Assembly (NCBI GenBank): GCA_035476815.1
Contig: DATILD010000107.1
Coordinates: 1-64,000 of the forward strand
DNA from: Methylibium sp035476815
GTDB lineage: Bacteria > Pseudomonadota > Gammaproteobacteria > Burkholderiales > Burkholderiaceae_C
Length of the DNA: 64,000 bases
Direction of reading: 5' to 3'
Shown one piece after another: positions 1 to 8,664 of this stretch. The notes under the pieces are model-generated. The model saw only the letters and a program-made list of their open reading frames with translations. It searched no databases and was not told where the DNA came from. Both the position numbers and the translations under genes were made by a program. The stretch's first letter is position 1. Each line of letters begins with the position of its first letter.

Positions 1-168
1 GGCGGGCCGCAGCTCGCGCACGAAGGCCGCCTGCAGCCGCTCGATCGGCGGCGGCTCGGCCGCGGGCAACAGCGCCGCGATGCGCCAGCCCAGGTCGACA
101 TGCAGCGCCGCGACCGCGACCGCGAGCAGCGCCAGCGCCCACCGCCGGCGCCCGCGCGCCGGATTCAC
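1..168 (-). CDS. N-terminal part of an envelope protein (possibly DUF3108 type), truncated by the window edge
   Basis: Fifty-six codons are open from a GTG start to position 1. The GTG overlaps the stop of the M61 peptidase gene as GTGA, which supports translational coupling and this start. The product begins with a basic stretch (NPARGRRR), then a hydrophobic segment (WALALLAVAVAALHV), then a proline-rich linker. That looks like an inner-membrane anchor or uncleaved signal. Short anchored proteins with this layout include the DUF3108 and TonB-like families, but too little is visible to choose, so function is open. Confidence 0.55.
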   Translation of the reverse strand, partial: MNPARGRRRWALALLAVAVAALHVDLGWRIAALLPAAEPPPIERLQAAFVRELRPA

Positions 169-1907
169 TGCTTGCCGCCGAGCCAGGCCTCGCGACGCGC
201 CCGGGCCGCGGCATCGGCCTGCGGATCGACCGCCAGCGACACCGCGCCCTCGGCCCGTGTGGCCGGCAGCGTGAGTTCGAGCAGGCGCTGGTCGCGCGCC
301 GCCAGCAGCGGCAGCGGCCGCTCGGTCGCGCCGAGCAGCGCCAGGTCGTCGACGCGCTTCAGGCGCCAGCCGTCGAGCGCCACCAGCTCGTCGCCGGCCG
401 ACAGACCGGCGCGCTCGGCCGCGCCGCCGCGCAGCACCGACTGCAGCTTGAGCTGGCCGCCGTTGTCGGCCAGCCGCGCACCGAAGCGCTGCGCCAGCGT
501 CGGCTTGTCCTCGCCCCAGTGCACGCCGAAGGTCGCCAGCGCGTCGCGCAGCGGCAGCTCGCCGGTGCCATGCACCCAGGCCGCCAGCTCCTGCGCGTAC
601 GCACGCCCGCCCACCTGCTCCAGCACCGCGGCGATGTCGTCCTCGCCCACCGGCCCGCCGGCGCTGCGCGCCCACAGGCCGCGCATCACGGCGTCGAGCG
701 TGTGCTCGCCCTGGCCTTGGCCCTCGCGGCGCAGCGTCAGGTCGAGCAGCAGCGCGACCAGCGCGCCCTTGGTGTAGTAGCTGACCGTCGCGTTGACGGT
801 GTTCTCGTCGGGCCGGTAGTACTTGACCCAGGCGTCGAAGCTGGCCTGCGCCACGCTCTGCAGCTTGCGGCCCGGCGTGCCCAGCACCTGGTTCAGCGTC
901 TTGGCGACCAGCTTCAGGTACTTGGCGTCGTCGAGCAGGCCGCAGCGGCGCAGCAGCAGGTCGTCGTAGTAGGAGGTGAAGCCCTCGAAGAACCACAGCA
1001 GCTCGGTGTAGTTCTCGCGCCCGTAGTCGTAGCGCGCGAACTCGGCCGGCCGCAGCCGCTTGACGTTCCAGGTATGGAAGTACTCGTGGCTGATCAGGCC
1101 GAGCAGCGTGGTGTAGCCCTCGCCGTTGGGCGCCGCGCCGCGGCGCGGCAGGTCGCGGCGGTTGGCGATCAGCGCGGTGCTGGCGCGGTGCTCGAGGCCG
1201 CCGTAGCCTTCGTCGACCGCGTTGAGCAGGAACACGTAGCGGTCGAAATGCGGCTTGCGGCGCCCGGCCCAGAACGCGATCTGGGTCTCGCAGATGCGCT
1301 GCGCATCGGCCAGCAGCCGCTCGCCGTCGAAGCTGGACAGCGCGCCGGCGACGACGAACTCGTGCGGCACGCCGCGCGCCTCGAAGCGGCCGCGCCAGAA
1401 GCGGCCCAGCTCGACCGGGTGGTCGGCCAGCTCGTCGTAGTCGGCCGCCTCGTAGCGGCGCGGACCGACGGCGCGCAGCGCGGTCGCGACCTCCCAGCCG
1501 CGCGGCAGCGGCCCGAGTTCGAGCCGGTGCGGCTCGGCCTCGCGCCCGACCACCCGCAGGAACAGGCTGGTGCCGTTGAAGAAGCCGCGCCGCGCGTCGA
1601 GCCAGGCGGCGCGCACCGAGTTGTCGTTCGCATAGACCCGCCAGCTGACCGTCAGCGCGCCGCGGCCGCGGCAGCGCGCCAGCCAGCCGGCCTTGTCGAG
1701 CTGCTCCAGCGGCACGCCGCGGTCGCCCTGGCGCGCCTCGAGGCCGGACAGGTGGCGGGCGAACTCGCGCACCAGGTAGCTGCCGGGGATCCACACCGGC
1801 AGCTCGAGCCGCTGCTCGGCGGCCGGCGCGGGGACGGTGAGGGTGACGCGGAACTGGTGGGCGTGGAGGGCCTCGGGGCCGTCCACATCGAGGCGGTAGC
1901 GGATCAT
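165..1907 (-). CDS. M61-family glycyl aminopeptidase with C-terminal PDZ domain
   Basis: The product is a 580-residue zinc metallopeptidase of the M61 (glycyl aminopeptidase-like) family. The zinc motif HEYFH lies near residues 274-278 and the downstream Glu in FFEGF near 308. The N-terminal beta domain carries the PGSYLVREFARH signature of the family. The last ~100 residues contain a PDZ-like segment (LQSVLRGGAAERAGLSAGDELVALDGWRL). I chose the ATG at 1907 because homology to the family begins there; the reading frame is open further upstream but that stretch is low-complexity Arg/Ala. No clear Shine-Dalgarno sequence is seen. The gene lies 80 bases downstream of dsbC and overlaps the next gene by GTGA. 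The family usually acts on N-terminal Gly/Ala peptides. Confidence 0.9.
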   Translation of the reverse strand: MIRYRLDVDGPEALHAHQFRVTLTVPAPAAEQRLELPVWIPGSYLVREFARHLSGLEARQGDRGVPLEQLDKAGWLARCRGRGALTVSWRVYANDNSVRAAWLDARRGFFNGTSLFLRVVGREAEPHRLELGPLPRGWEVATALRAVGPRRYEAADYDELADHPVELGRFWRGRFEARGVPHEFVVAGALSSFDGERLLADAQRICETQIAFWAGRRKPHFDRYVFLLNAVDEGYGGLEHRASTALIANRRDLPRRGAAPNGEGYTTLLGLISHEYFHTWNVKRLRPAEFARYDYGRENYTELLWFFEGFTSYYDDLLLRRCGLLDDAKYLKLVAKTLNQVLGTPGRKLQSVAQASFDAWVKYYRPDENTVNATVSYYTKGALVALLLDLTLRREGQGQGEHTLDAVMRGLWARSAGGPVGEDDIAAVLEQVGGRAYAQELAAWVHGTGELPLRDALATFGVHWGEDKPTLAQRFGARLADNGGQLKLQSVLRGGAAERAGLSAGDELVALDGWRLKRVDDLALLGATERPLPLLAARDQRLLELTLPATRAEGAVSLAVDPQADAAARARREAWLGGKQ

Positions 1908-1987
1908 CGTGCGGGCCACGGGCCGGGAAGCGCCGGCAGGCCCGGCGGCGTCGCGGATTGTCGCCGCGCCGCCGCCCGCATGGCGGA

Positions 1988-2743
1988 TCAGGACTTCGCG
2001 CCGGCCGCCTGCCGCTCGAGCTGCTTCTCGAGTTGACCGGCGTTCAGCATGCCGGGAACGCGCAGCCCGTCCTCGAACACGATCGCCGGCGTGCCGCGCA
2101 CGTTGTGCTTGCTGCCCAGCGCGAGGTTGCGCTCGAGCGGCGTGTCGCAGCCCTTGCCGTCGAGCCGCGGCGGCAGCAGGCCGTCGACCATCCAGTCGCG
2201 CCAGACGGTGGTGCGGTCGGCGGCGCACCAGATCGCGCGCGCCTTGTCGTGCGAATCGTCGCCCAGCACCGGCAGCAGGAAGGTGTAGACCGTCAGGTCC
2301 TTGACCTTGCCGAGATCCTGCTCGAAGCGCTTGCAGTAGCCGCAGTTGGGATCGGAGAACACCGCGATGCGGCGCTTGCCGCTGCCGGTCTTCCAGACGA
2401 TCGCGTCCTTCAGCGGCAGGCTGGCGAAGTCGATCGCGGTCAGCCTGGCCATCCGCTCCTCGGTCAGGTTGCGCTTGGTCTTGGTGTCGAGGATCTGGCC
2501 GCCGATGATCAGGTGCGTGGCCTCGGCATCGGTGTAGTAGAGCTCGGTGCCGACCCGCACCTCGAAGACGCCGGGCATGGTCGTGCGGACGATCTCGTCG
2601 ACCTTCTTCAGCTCGGGGAAGCGCTCGACCAGGCGGCTGCGGATCGTCGATTCCTGCGGCGACTGGGCGACCGCGGTGATCGCCACGGTGGCGGCGATCG
2701 CGGCCGCGGTGGCGCCCGCGAGGGCGAGGGTCTTGAAGCTCAT
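1988..2743 (-). CDS. dsbC: DsbC-type periplasmic thiol:disulfide isomerase
   Basis: The product has 251 residues. A signal peptide (about residues 1-27) precedes a DsbC/DsbG N-terminal dimerisation domain and a thioredoxin-fold domain with the active-site motif CGYC near residues 134-137, inside FSDPNCGYCKRF. The cis-proline loop is visible as RGTPAIVF. Proteins of this family shuffle wrong disulfides in the periplasm and are kept reduced by DsbD. Two in-frame ATGs exist at 2752 and 2743; the GAAAG sequence is correctly spaced only for 2743, which gives MSFKTL. The gene lies 52 bases after the ubiH-like gene on the same strand, so the two may be co-transcribed. Confidence 0.93.
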   Translation of the reverse strand: MSFKTLALAGATAAAIAATVAITAVAQSPQESTIRSRLVERFPELKKVDEIVRTTMPGVFEVRVGTELYYTDAEATHLIIGGQILDTKTKRNLTEERMARLTAIDFASLPLKDAIVWKTGSGKRRIAVFSDPNCGYCKRFEQDLGKVKDLTVYTFLLPVLGDDSHDKARAIWCAADRTTVWRDWMVDGLLPPRLDGKGCDTPLERNLALGSKHNVRGTPAIVFEDGLRVPGMLNAGQLEKQLERQAAGAKS

Positions 2744-2795
2744 CGGGATCATCTTTCGGTCGGCATGGCGGCCGTCGTGTGTCGGGGCGGGCCGC

Positions 2796-3920
2796 TCAGC
2801 CTTGCAGCGCGCGGCCGGCCAGCCAGCGCTTGAGCGGCGGCAGGTGATTGACCAGAGTCAGGCCGCGGTTGCGAAGTTCCCGCAGCGGCGCGCTGTCCCG
2901 TGCGAAAAGTTGCAGCAGGCCGTCGGTGACGCGGCCCATCGCCCAGGTCGGCATCGCGCGTTCGCGGGCGTAGCGGGCCAGCAGCTTGTCGTCGCCGAGC
3001 GCGCGCCAGGGCTCGTCGCGCTGGCGCGCGGCCAGCACCGCGGTCAGCGTACTGACATCGGCCAGCCCGAGGTTCAGGCCCTGGCCGGCGAGCGGATGCA
3101 CCACATGCGCGGCGTCGCCCAGCAGCACCCAGCCGGGGCCATGCCATCGATCCGCGCGCGCCAGCCGCAGCGGCCAGGCGGCGCGCGGGCCGTCGAGCGT
3201 GAGCCGGCCGGCCGCGCCCTGGGTCGCGTCGTTCAGCGCCTGCTCGAAGGCCGCGTCGTCGGCCGCCAGCAGCGCCTCGGCGCGCGCGTCGGGCAGCGAC
3301 CAGACCAGGCCGTAGCCGCGGCCCGGCGTGGCCGCGCCGTCGAAGGGCAGCAAGGCCAGCACGTCGGGGGCGCGGAACCACTGGCGGGCCGTGCCCTGGT
3401 GCGGCCGGTCGCAGGCCAGGCGGGCCGCGACGGCCCGCTGGTGGTAGTCGTGCCGCTCGACCTCGACGCCGAGCGCCGCGCGCGCCGCGCCGTCCTTGCC
3501 GTCGCACCAGGCGGTCAGCGCCGCCGGCACCGCGCGCTCGGTCAGCGTCACATGGGGCGAGAAGCGCAGCGCCGCGGCCAGCTCGCGCTCCAGCGCGGCG
3601 GCGTCGACGATCCAGGCCAGCTCCTGCACCTGCTGCTGCCAGGCGCTGAACTCGAGCGCGCCGCCGGCGTCGCCGGCCACCTGCATCGCGGTCACGCGCG
3701 TCGCGGCATTCGGCCGCGCGGCGCGCAGCGCATCCCAGACCTTGAGCTGGTCGAGCAGCGCCACCGACGGCGGGCCGAGCGCATAGCTGCGCACATCGGG
3801 CCCCGCCGGCGCCTCGCCGCCGCCGGCCAGCGCCACGCGCAGCCCCAGCCGCGCCAGCGACAGGGCCAGCGCCTGACCCACGGCGCCACGGCCGCGAACG
3901 CACACGTCGAAACCGTTCAT
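2796..3920 (-). CDS. UbiH/UbiF/VisC/COQ6-family FAD-dependent hydroxylase
   Basis: The product is a 374-residue flavoprotein monooxygenase. It has an N-terminal FAD-binding Rossmann segment (RGRGAVGQALALSLARLG; the first Gly of the usual GxGxxG is Arg) and the second FAD motif LLGDAAHVVHPLAGQGLNLG, which is diagnostic for the ubiquinone hydroxylase family. Members hydroxylate the aromatic ring in ubiquinone synthesis; which ring position this one attacks cannot be told from sequence alone. The start at 3920 (MNGFDVCV) begins the conserved domain; an upstream in-frame extension is not family-like. It diverges from the AsmA-family gene. Confidence 0.88.
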   Translation of the reverse strand: MNGFDVCVRGRGAVGQALALSLARLGLRVALAGGGEAPAGPDVRSYALGPPSVALLDQLKVWDALRAARPNAATRVTAMQVAGDAGGALEFSAWQQQVQELAWIVDAAALERELAAALRFSPHVTLTERAVPAALTAWCDGKDGAARAALGVEVERHDYHQRAVAARLACDRPHQGTARQWFRAPDVLALLPFDGAATPGRGYGLVWSLPDARAEALLAADDAAFEQALNDATQGAAGRLTLDGPRAAWPLRLARADRWHGPGWVLLGDAAHVVHPLAGQGLNLGLADVSTLTAVLAARQRDEPWRALGDDKLLARYARERAMPTWAMGRVTDGLLQLFARDSAPLRELRNRGLTLVNHLPPLKRWLAGRALQG

Positions 3921-3970
3921 TGCACATCCATTGTAGGCAGCGCCCTGCCCGGCTCGGACCGACCGCCACA

Positions 3971-6457
3971 ATGCCCGCAAGCCCACTGCCGCCCCCCGCC
4001 GCCATGCCCGTCTGGCTCCGCCGCACGCTGATCGCCGCCGGCCTGCTGCTCGCGCTGCTCGCCGCCGGCGCGGCCTGGTTCGTCGCCCGCTTCGACGCCA
4101 ACCGCTACAAGGGCCTGCTGGTCGAGCGGGTGCAGGCGCAGTACGGCCGCACGCTGGCCATCGACGGGCCGATCGGGCTGGCGCTGTTCCCGCGGCTGCA
4201 GCTGACGCTGCGCGACGTGAAGCTCAGCGAGCCGCGCCGCGCCGACGACGAATTCATGGCGCTGCAGGAGGCCAGCCTGTCGGTGCAGCTGCTGCCGCTG
4301 CTGCGCCAGCGGCTCGCGGTGGACCGCGTCGGCGCGCGCGGCGTGCGGCTCGTCTACAGCCGCGACGCCCAGGGCCGGCGCAACATCGACGACCTGCTGG
4401 CGAAGCCGACCGAGACCGCGCCCGATGCGCCGTCCGGCCGCGCGCTGGGCTTCGACGTGCGCGGCATCGAGCTCGCCGACCTGCAGCTCAGCGTGCGCGA
4501 TGTGCTCGCCGGGATCGACGGCCGCGTCGAGGTCGAGCGCCTCGCCACCGGCCGGCTGGCCGATGGCGCCGAGTCGCCGGTCTCGCTGCAGGCGCGCGCC
4601 CAGCTGACGAAGCCGGCCCTCGACGCCCGGCTCGCGCTCGACGGCCTGCTGAAGCTCGACCTGCCCCCCGGCGCGCCGGCCCGCATCGGCCTGCGCGAGC
4701 TGACGCTGGCGCTGCGCGGCGCCGGCTTCGGCGTCAAGGAGCTCGACGCCAGGCTGACCGGCGCGCTGCGCCTCGACGGCAGCGCGCTCGCGGCCGAGCG
4801 GCTGGCGCTGACGCTGTCGGGCGAGCGCCTCGGCCTGGCGCTGAAGGACAGCCGGCTCGCGCTCGCCAGCCTGGCCCATGACCCGGGGAAGCGCACGCTG
4901 AAGCTCGAGGGCCTCGAACTCCAGCTCGCCGGCCGGCGCGGCGCCGAGGCGCTGGCCGCGACGCTGGCCTGGCCGCGGCTCGACGTCAGCGGCGACACGC
5001 TGAAGGGCGGCGCGCTGCAGGGCAGCGCCAGCCTGAAGTCGAGTGCGCAGACGCTGCAGCTCGCCTTCGCGTCGCAGGCGCCGAGCGGCAGCTTCGAGCG
5101 CATCCGCGTGCCGGGGCTGAAGGTCCAGGTCAGCGGCAGCGCCGGGCCACGCGCCGTCAAGGGCGAGGTGCGCAGCGACCTGACGCTGGCGACGGCGCCG
5201 TTCTCGGCCGCGCTCGACGCGCTGGCGCTGCAGCTCGCCTTCACCGACCCAGCGCTGCCGCCGACGGCGCTGGCCCTGAAGGGCAGCGCCCGCGCCAGCG
5301 CCGCGGCGGCGAACTGGGCGGTCGAGGGCACGCTCAACGAGCAGGCCTTCTCCAGCAGCGGCAAGGCCGACCTGGACCGACCGGTGCCCAAGGTCGACGC
5401 GCAGGCGCGCTTCGCGGCGCTGGACCTGACGCGCTTCGTCAAGCCGGCCGAGGCGCCGGCGGCCCAGCAGGGCGGCGCACCCGCCGCGGCCGCCGACGCG
5501 CCGCTGGACCTGTCGGGCCTGAAGGCCCTCGACGGCAGCTTCACGCTGCGCGCCGGCACGCTGGTCTACCCGCCCTACCGCGTGGCCGACGCGGCGCTCG
5601 ACGCCACGCTGGCGGGCGGCACGCTGCGCGTCAGCCAGCTCGCCGGCCGCGCCTGGGGCGGGCGCTTCACGGCCCAGGCCAGTGCCCAGGCGGCGGCCCG
5701 GCCGCAGGAGCAGCGCGCCAGCGTGCGGCTGGACGCCAGCGACGTCGACATCGCCGCGCTGCTGAAGGACGTCGCAAAGTTCGAGAAGCTCGAGGGCCGC
5801 GGCCAGGTGAGCGCCGACCTGCGCACCCAGGGCGCGAGCGTCGGCCAGTTCCGCAAGCAGCTGGGCGGCAACGCCGCGATCCGGCTGCGCGACGGCGCGG
5901 TGCGCGGCATCAACCTCGCGAAAACGCTGCGGCAGTGGCGCAGCGCGGTGACGCTGAACAAAGACGCGGTGCAGAAGTCCAGCGCGCAGGAGAAGACCGA
6001 CTTCTCCGAGATCACCGCCACCTTCCAGGTGGCCGACGGCGTGGCGCGCAACCAGGACCTGTCGGCCAAGAGCCCCTTCCTGCGCGTGGGCGGCGAGGGC
6101 GCGATCGACATCGGCCAGGGCCGCATCGACTACCTCGCCAAGGCCACCGTCACCGCCACGCCCGAGGGCCAGGACGGCGCCGAGCTGGCCGGCCTGAAGG
6201 GCGTGACCGTGCCGGTGAAGCTGGCCGGGCCCTTCGAGGCGGTGGATTACCGCATCCAGTGGGGGGCGGTGGCGGGCGAGCTGCTGAAGAAGCGCGCGGC
6301 GGAGGCGATCGGCGGGAAGACCGGGGCCGGGCTGCTGGAGAAGCTGACCGGGCGGGCGCCGGCGGCTGCAAGTGCGCCGGCGGGGGCGGCTTCGGCGCCT
6401 GCGACGAACAAGAAGGACAGTACGAAGGATCGGTTGAAGGAGTTGTTCGGGCGGTGA
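3971..6457 (+). CDS. AsmA-family envelope protein
   Basis: The product is a large protein of about 828 residues with one N-terminal membrane helix (TLIAAGLLLALLAAGAAWFV), directly followed by the AsmA-type opening (ARFDANRYKGLLVERV ... YGRTLAIDGPI). The C-terminal AsmA_2-like region contains the typical stretch FSEITATFQVADGVARNQDL. Such proteins are anchored in the inner membrane and are linked to lipid transport and outer-membrane assembly. ATGs at 3971 and 4004 are both possible starts and neither has a convincing ribosome-binding site. The Ala/Lys/Ser-rich C-terminal tail is ordinary for the family. It diverges from the ubiH-like gene with about 50 bases between. Confidence 0.85.
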   Translation: MPASPLPPPAAMPVWLRRTLIAAGLLLALLAAGAAWFVARFDANRYKGLLVERVQAQYGRTLAIDGPIGLALFPRLQLTLRDVKLSEPRRADDEFMALQEASLSVQLLPLLRQRLAVDRVGARGVRLVYSRDAQGRRNIDDLLAKPTETAPDAPSGRALGFDVRGIELADLQLSVRDVLAGIDGRVEVERLATGRLADGAESPVSLQARAQLTKPALDARLALDGLLKLDLPPGAPARIGLRELTLALRGAGFGVKELDARLTGALRLDGSALAAERLALTLSGERLGLALKDSRLALASLAHDPGKRTLKLEGLELQLAGRRGAEALAATLAWPRLDVSGDTLKGGALQGSASLKSSAQTLQLAFASQAPSGSFERIRVPGLKVQVSGSAGPRAVKGEVRSDLTLATAPFSAALDALALQLAFTDPALPPTALALKGSARASAAAANWAVEGTLNEQAFSSSGKADLDRPVPKVDAQARFAALDLTRFVKPAEAPAAQQGGAPAAAADAPLDLSGLKALDGSFTLRAGTLVYPPYRVADAALDATLAGGTLRVSQLAGRAWGGRFTAQASAQAAARPQEQRASVRLDASDVDIAALLKDVAKFEKLEGRGQVSADLRTQGASVGQFRKQLGGNAAIRLRDGAVRGINLAKTLRQWRSAVTLNKDAVQKSSAQEKTDFSEITATFQVADGVARNQDLSAKSPFLRVGGEGAIDIGQGRIDYLAKATVTATPEGQDGAELAGLKGVTVPVKLAGPFEAVDYRIQWGAVAGELLKKRAAEAIGGKTGAGLLEKLTGRAPAAASAPAGAASAPATNKKDSTKDRLKELFGR

Positions 6458-6617
6458 GCGTGGCGTTGTCGGGCGTTTGCTTGCCTACCGCATCGCCGTC
6501 ACTGGGCCCAGTCGCGGGGTTTACAGAGGGAGCTACGGCCGGCGATCATCGCGGCATGAATCCGTTTAGACGAACCCCCACCGCGTACCACGGTTGGCCT
6601 ATTTGACGTAGGAATCC

Positions 6618-7301
6618 ATGGCTACAACACCTCACTCGAACAGCTACTGCGAAGTCTGGATTAGCGGGAAGTGGAAAGTCGTTCCCGTAGAAACCGCTCG
6701 CGTCCGACCAGCAGCAGTAGTCCGCTGCCTTGAGTGTCGAGGTCCAATCATTCTTATGCAAGCAGGCCGAAACAACACAACAAGAGCGCATGCTGAGCAT
6801 AGGCCAGGCCACGCAGGGTGTTCGATTGGACACTACTTCAACGGCGTTCGCACACCGCATCCGCAGCAAGTTACGCCGCCAACAAAAGAAGAAAGTCAGC
6901 CCCCGGAACAAGAGATCGTCATCGAAGATGAAGAATCAGCCTTTCCCGAAGGAAGAGAGAAGTTCAGACAACACCACTATCGTGAGCGTGACGGCAAGAT
7001 TGTTCAAAGAGCAAAGGCACAGCGACTAGAAAAGACAGGAAAACTTGAATGCGAGGTCTGCCAACTGGACTTTGCTCGTCGTTACGGCGAAAGAGGCCGA
7101 GGGTTCATTGAAGCCCACCACAAACTTCCCGTATCGCAGCTTGATGGCAAGAAAAGAACAAAGGTAGAAGATCTGGCGCTGGTTTGCTCGAACTGCCATC
7201 GCATGTTGCATCGAGGCCAACCACTTTTGGCTGTTGAGCAACTCAGAGAAGAGTGGCTCGAAGCGCGTCAAAAACAACCACCCTGGGAGGCCCGCAGATG
7301 A
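6618..7301 (+). CDS. HNH endonuclease with N-terminal zinc-binding module (partner of the TIR gene)
   Basis: The 227-residue product has two parts. Residues ~35-75 hold a Cys/His cluster (C37, C40, H58, H61, H65, C68), which probably binds zinc. Residues ~140-200 form an HNH/McrA-like nuclease with C145-x2-C148, the EAHH motif around 166-168, and CSNCH around 190-194. The middle (85-115) is acidic and looks like a flexible linker. Base composition is much less GC-rich than the flanking genes, with many AAA, AGA and ATT codons, which suggests transfer. The stop overlaps the start of the TIR gene as ATGA, so the two are probably translated as a pair. Restriction of foreign DNA or nicking as a defence effector are plausible roles; neither is proven. 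Confidence 0.85.
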   Translation: MATTPHSNSYCEVWISGKWKVVPVETARVRPAAVVRCLECRGPIILMQAGRNNTTRAHAEHRPGHAGCSIGHYFNGVRTPHPQQVTPPTKEESQPPEQEIVIEDEESAFPEGREKFRQHHYRERDGKIVQRAKAQRLEKTGKLECEVCQLDFARRYGERGRGFIEAHHKLPVSQLDGKKRTKVEDLALVCSNCHRMLHRGQPLLAVEQLREEWLEARQKQPPWEARR

Positions 7302-8269
7302 AAGTCTTTATCAGCTGGAGCGGAGAGCGAAGCCACGCGCTTGCCGACGCGCTTCATGATTGGATGCCGCTGGTCCTTCACTATGTTGAGCCGTGGCTGT
7401 CCCAAGCAGACATCGAAGCGGGGCAACGCTGGGCGGACCAGGTAGCGAAAGAGCTCGAAGCCTGCAACTTCGGAGTCTTGTGCATCACGCGAGAGAACGT
7501 CGCCTCACCATGGGTTCTCTTTGAGGCTGGCGCACTTGCCAAATCAATGCAGGGCAGTCGCGTCATACCGCTTCTACTCGGTCTAGAGTTTCGCGATATC
7601 ACTGGCCCGCTGGCTCAGTTTCAAGCGAAGAAGATCGATCGAACTGGACTCTTCGAAGTCATTCAGTCACTCAATCAATCCTCTCAGCATCCGGTGCCCG
7701 AGGCTCGCGTAACCCAACTTTTCGATGCTCTCTGGCCAGAACTTGAGAAGAAAGTTGCGGCGATTCCGAGCCTTGCTACTCCCGCGAAGCATGCTCGCCC
7801 TCAACCTGAGATTCTGGAAGAACTTGTGGCGAGCGTCAGAACCCTGGATGGCAAGTTTCGTGAAATTGCGGAAGACGGACCTCGCGCACTCCGGAATCGG
7901 GGACGCCGATTCCACCCGATGATGGTTCACGAGATCACCCGATCTCTCGGCTCGAAGCGCGGCGATCCCGTTGCACTTCTCATTGTGGCGAGCTTCTTTC
8001 GCGAAGATATGCCATGGATGTACGAACTTGGAATGGAGGCGTATCACCTTGCCAAGGATGGAAGTCCTGAAGACGCAACCGCGGCTCGAAGGCAATTTCT
8101 GAGGGCCGCAGAGCTCATGAGACGTGGACCATTTGGACCCGATGATTTTGGCTTCGATACCAAGATGATGCACATGATCATGCGCGACCTGGATCACCTG
8201 CTTGATTTCGATCCCGGGCCAGAAGCGGACCCTGCCGCTTCAGAGAGCCCTCGCTCAAAGTCGCAGTGA
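7298..8269 (+). CDS. TIR-domain protein with unknown C-terminal domain
   Basis: The 323-residue product opens with the TIR signature KVFISWSGERS. It continues with PWLSQADIEAGQRW and NFGVLCITRENVASPWVLFEAGAL; Glu76 in the FEAGAL motif matches the position of the catalytic glutamate of NAD-cleaving TIR domains. The TIR part covers residues 1-~140. A charged linker (~150-195) leads to a C-terminal region (~200-305) with RRFHPMMVHEI and a helical FFREDMPWMYELGMEAY segment that I do not recognise. The start at 7298 is fixed by GGGAGG at 7285-7290 and the ATGA overlap with the HNH gene. NAD depletion or signalling in antiphage defence is inferred from the TIR family and the nuclease partner. Confidence 0.87.
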   Translation: MKVFISWSGERSHALADALHDWMPLVLHYVEPWLSQADIEAGQRWADQVAKELEACNFGVLCITRENVASPWVLFEAGALAKSMQGSRVIPLLLGLEFRDITGPLAQFQAKKIDRTGLFEVIQSLNQSSQHPVPEARVTQLFDALWPELEKKVAAIPSLATPAKHARPQPEILEELVASVRTLDGKFREIAEDGPRALRNRGRRFHPMMVHEITRSLGSKRGDPVALLIVASFFREDMPWMYELGMEAYHLAKDGSPEDATAARRQFLRAAELMRRGPFGPDDFGFDTKMMHMIMRDLDHLLDFDPGPEADPAASESPRSKSQ

Positions 8270-8308
8270 CACCCTCGTCTAACGCCGATGGCCGTCGCTG
8301 AGACTCCT

Positions 8309-8327
8309 CGGGCCGCAACGCGGCCCG
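8309..8327 (+). terminator. Hairpin after the TIR gene
   Basis: The arms CGGGCCGC and GCGGCCCG are perfectly complementary with the loop AAC. The hairpin lies 40 bases after the TIR stop codon. No T-tract follows, so it may be a processing or pausing structure rather than a classic intrinsic terminator. Confidence 0.4.
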
Positions 8328-8518
8328 TCGTCCATCTGATCACCATCGTGTCGGGCCCCTTGTGCCGCAGCCGAGCAGCGCAGCGGCGGGCGGATCAAGA
8401 AGGCCGCATGTCTGAGGCCCGTACCCGGGCCGAGTTTGCGGACTTCCCGCCCGACGCGAGCAGCGCAGGGCACGGCTCGCGAAGCGAGACGCAAGGCACC
8501 AGGGTGGCCTTTTCTTTG

Positions 8519-8552
8519 CCTACTTTCTTTTGGCCACGCAATAGAAAGTAGG
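8519..8552. repeat. Inverted repeat with CCTACTTTCT arms
   Basis: CCTACTTTCT (8519-8528) and AGAAAGTAGG (8543-8552) are perfect inverse copies separated by 14 bases. The surrounding T-rich sequence resembles a dispersed intergenic element that recurs in betaproteobacteria. Its role is unknown; a bidirectional terminator is possible. Confidence 0.5.
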
Positions 8553-8618
8553 TGCGCCGCCGGGCGCATATCCCGGCGCGGCCTCACGCAGTGAACGGAA
8601 CCTGTAACCCCAGCGCAA

Positions 8619-8640
8619 GGGCTTCGACAAGCTCAGCCCG
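8619..8640. repeat. Single copy of the CTTCGACAAGCTCAG dispersed repeat
   Basis: The 15-base core CTTCGACAAGCTCAG occurs here and again, as part of a hairpin, at 47524-47591. Repeats with this core are widespread between genes of Burkholderiales and some Xanthomonadales. Function is unknown. Confidence 0.6.
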
Positions 8641-8664
8641 ACCGGAGCCCCGATCGAACGCCGC

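Larger units (their letters stand above)
8270..8664. other. Gene-free stretch after the HNH-TIR pair, rich in hairpins and repeats
   Basis: I see no convincing gene in these 395 bases. They hold a perfect 8-bp hairpin at 8309-8327, a perfect 10-bp inverted repeat at 8519-8552 of a kind often dispersed in betaproteobacterial genomes, and one copy of the CTTCGACAAGCTCAG repeat near 8622-8636. GC content returns to the chromosomal level across this segment, so the right edge of the AT-richer insert lies near its start. Confidence 0.6.
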
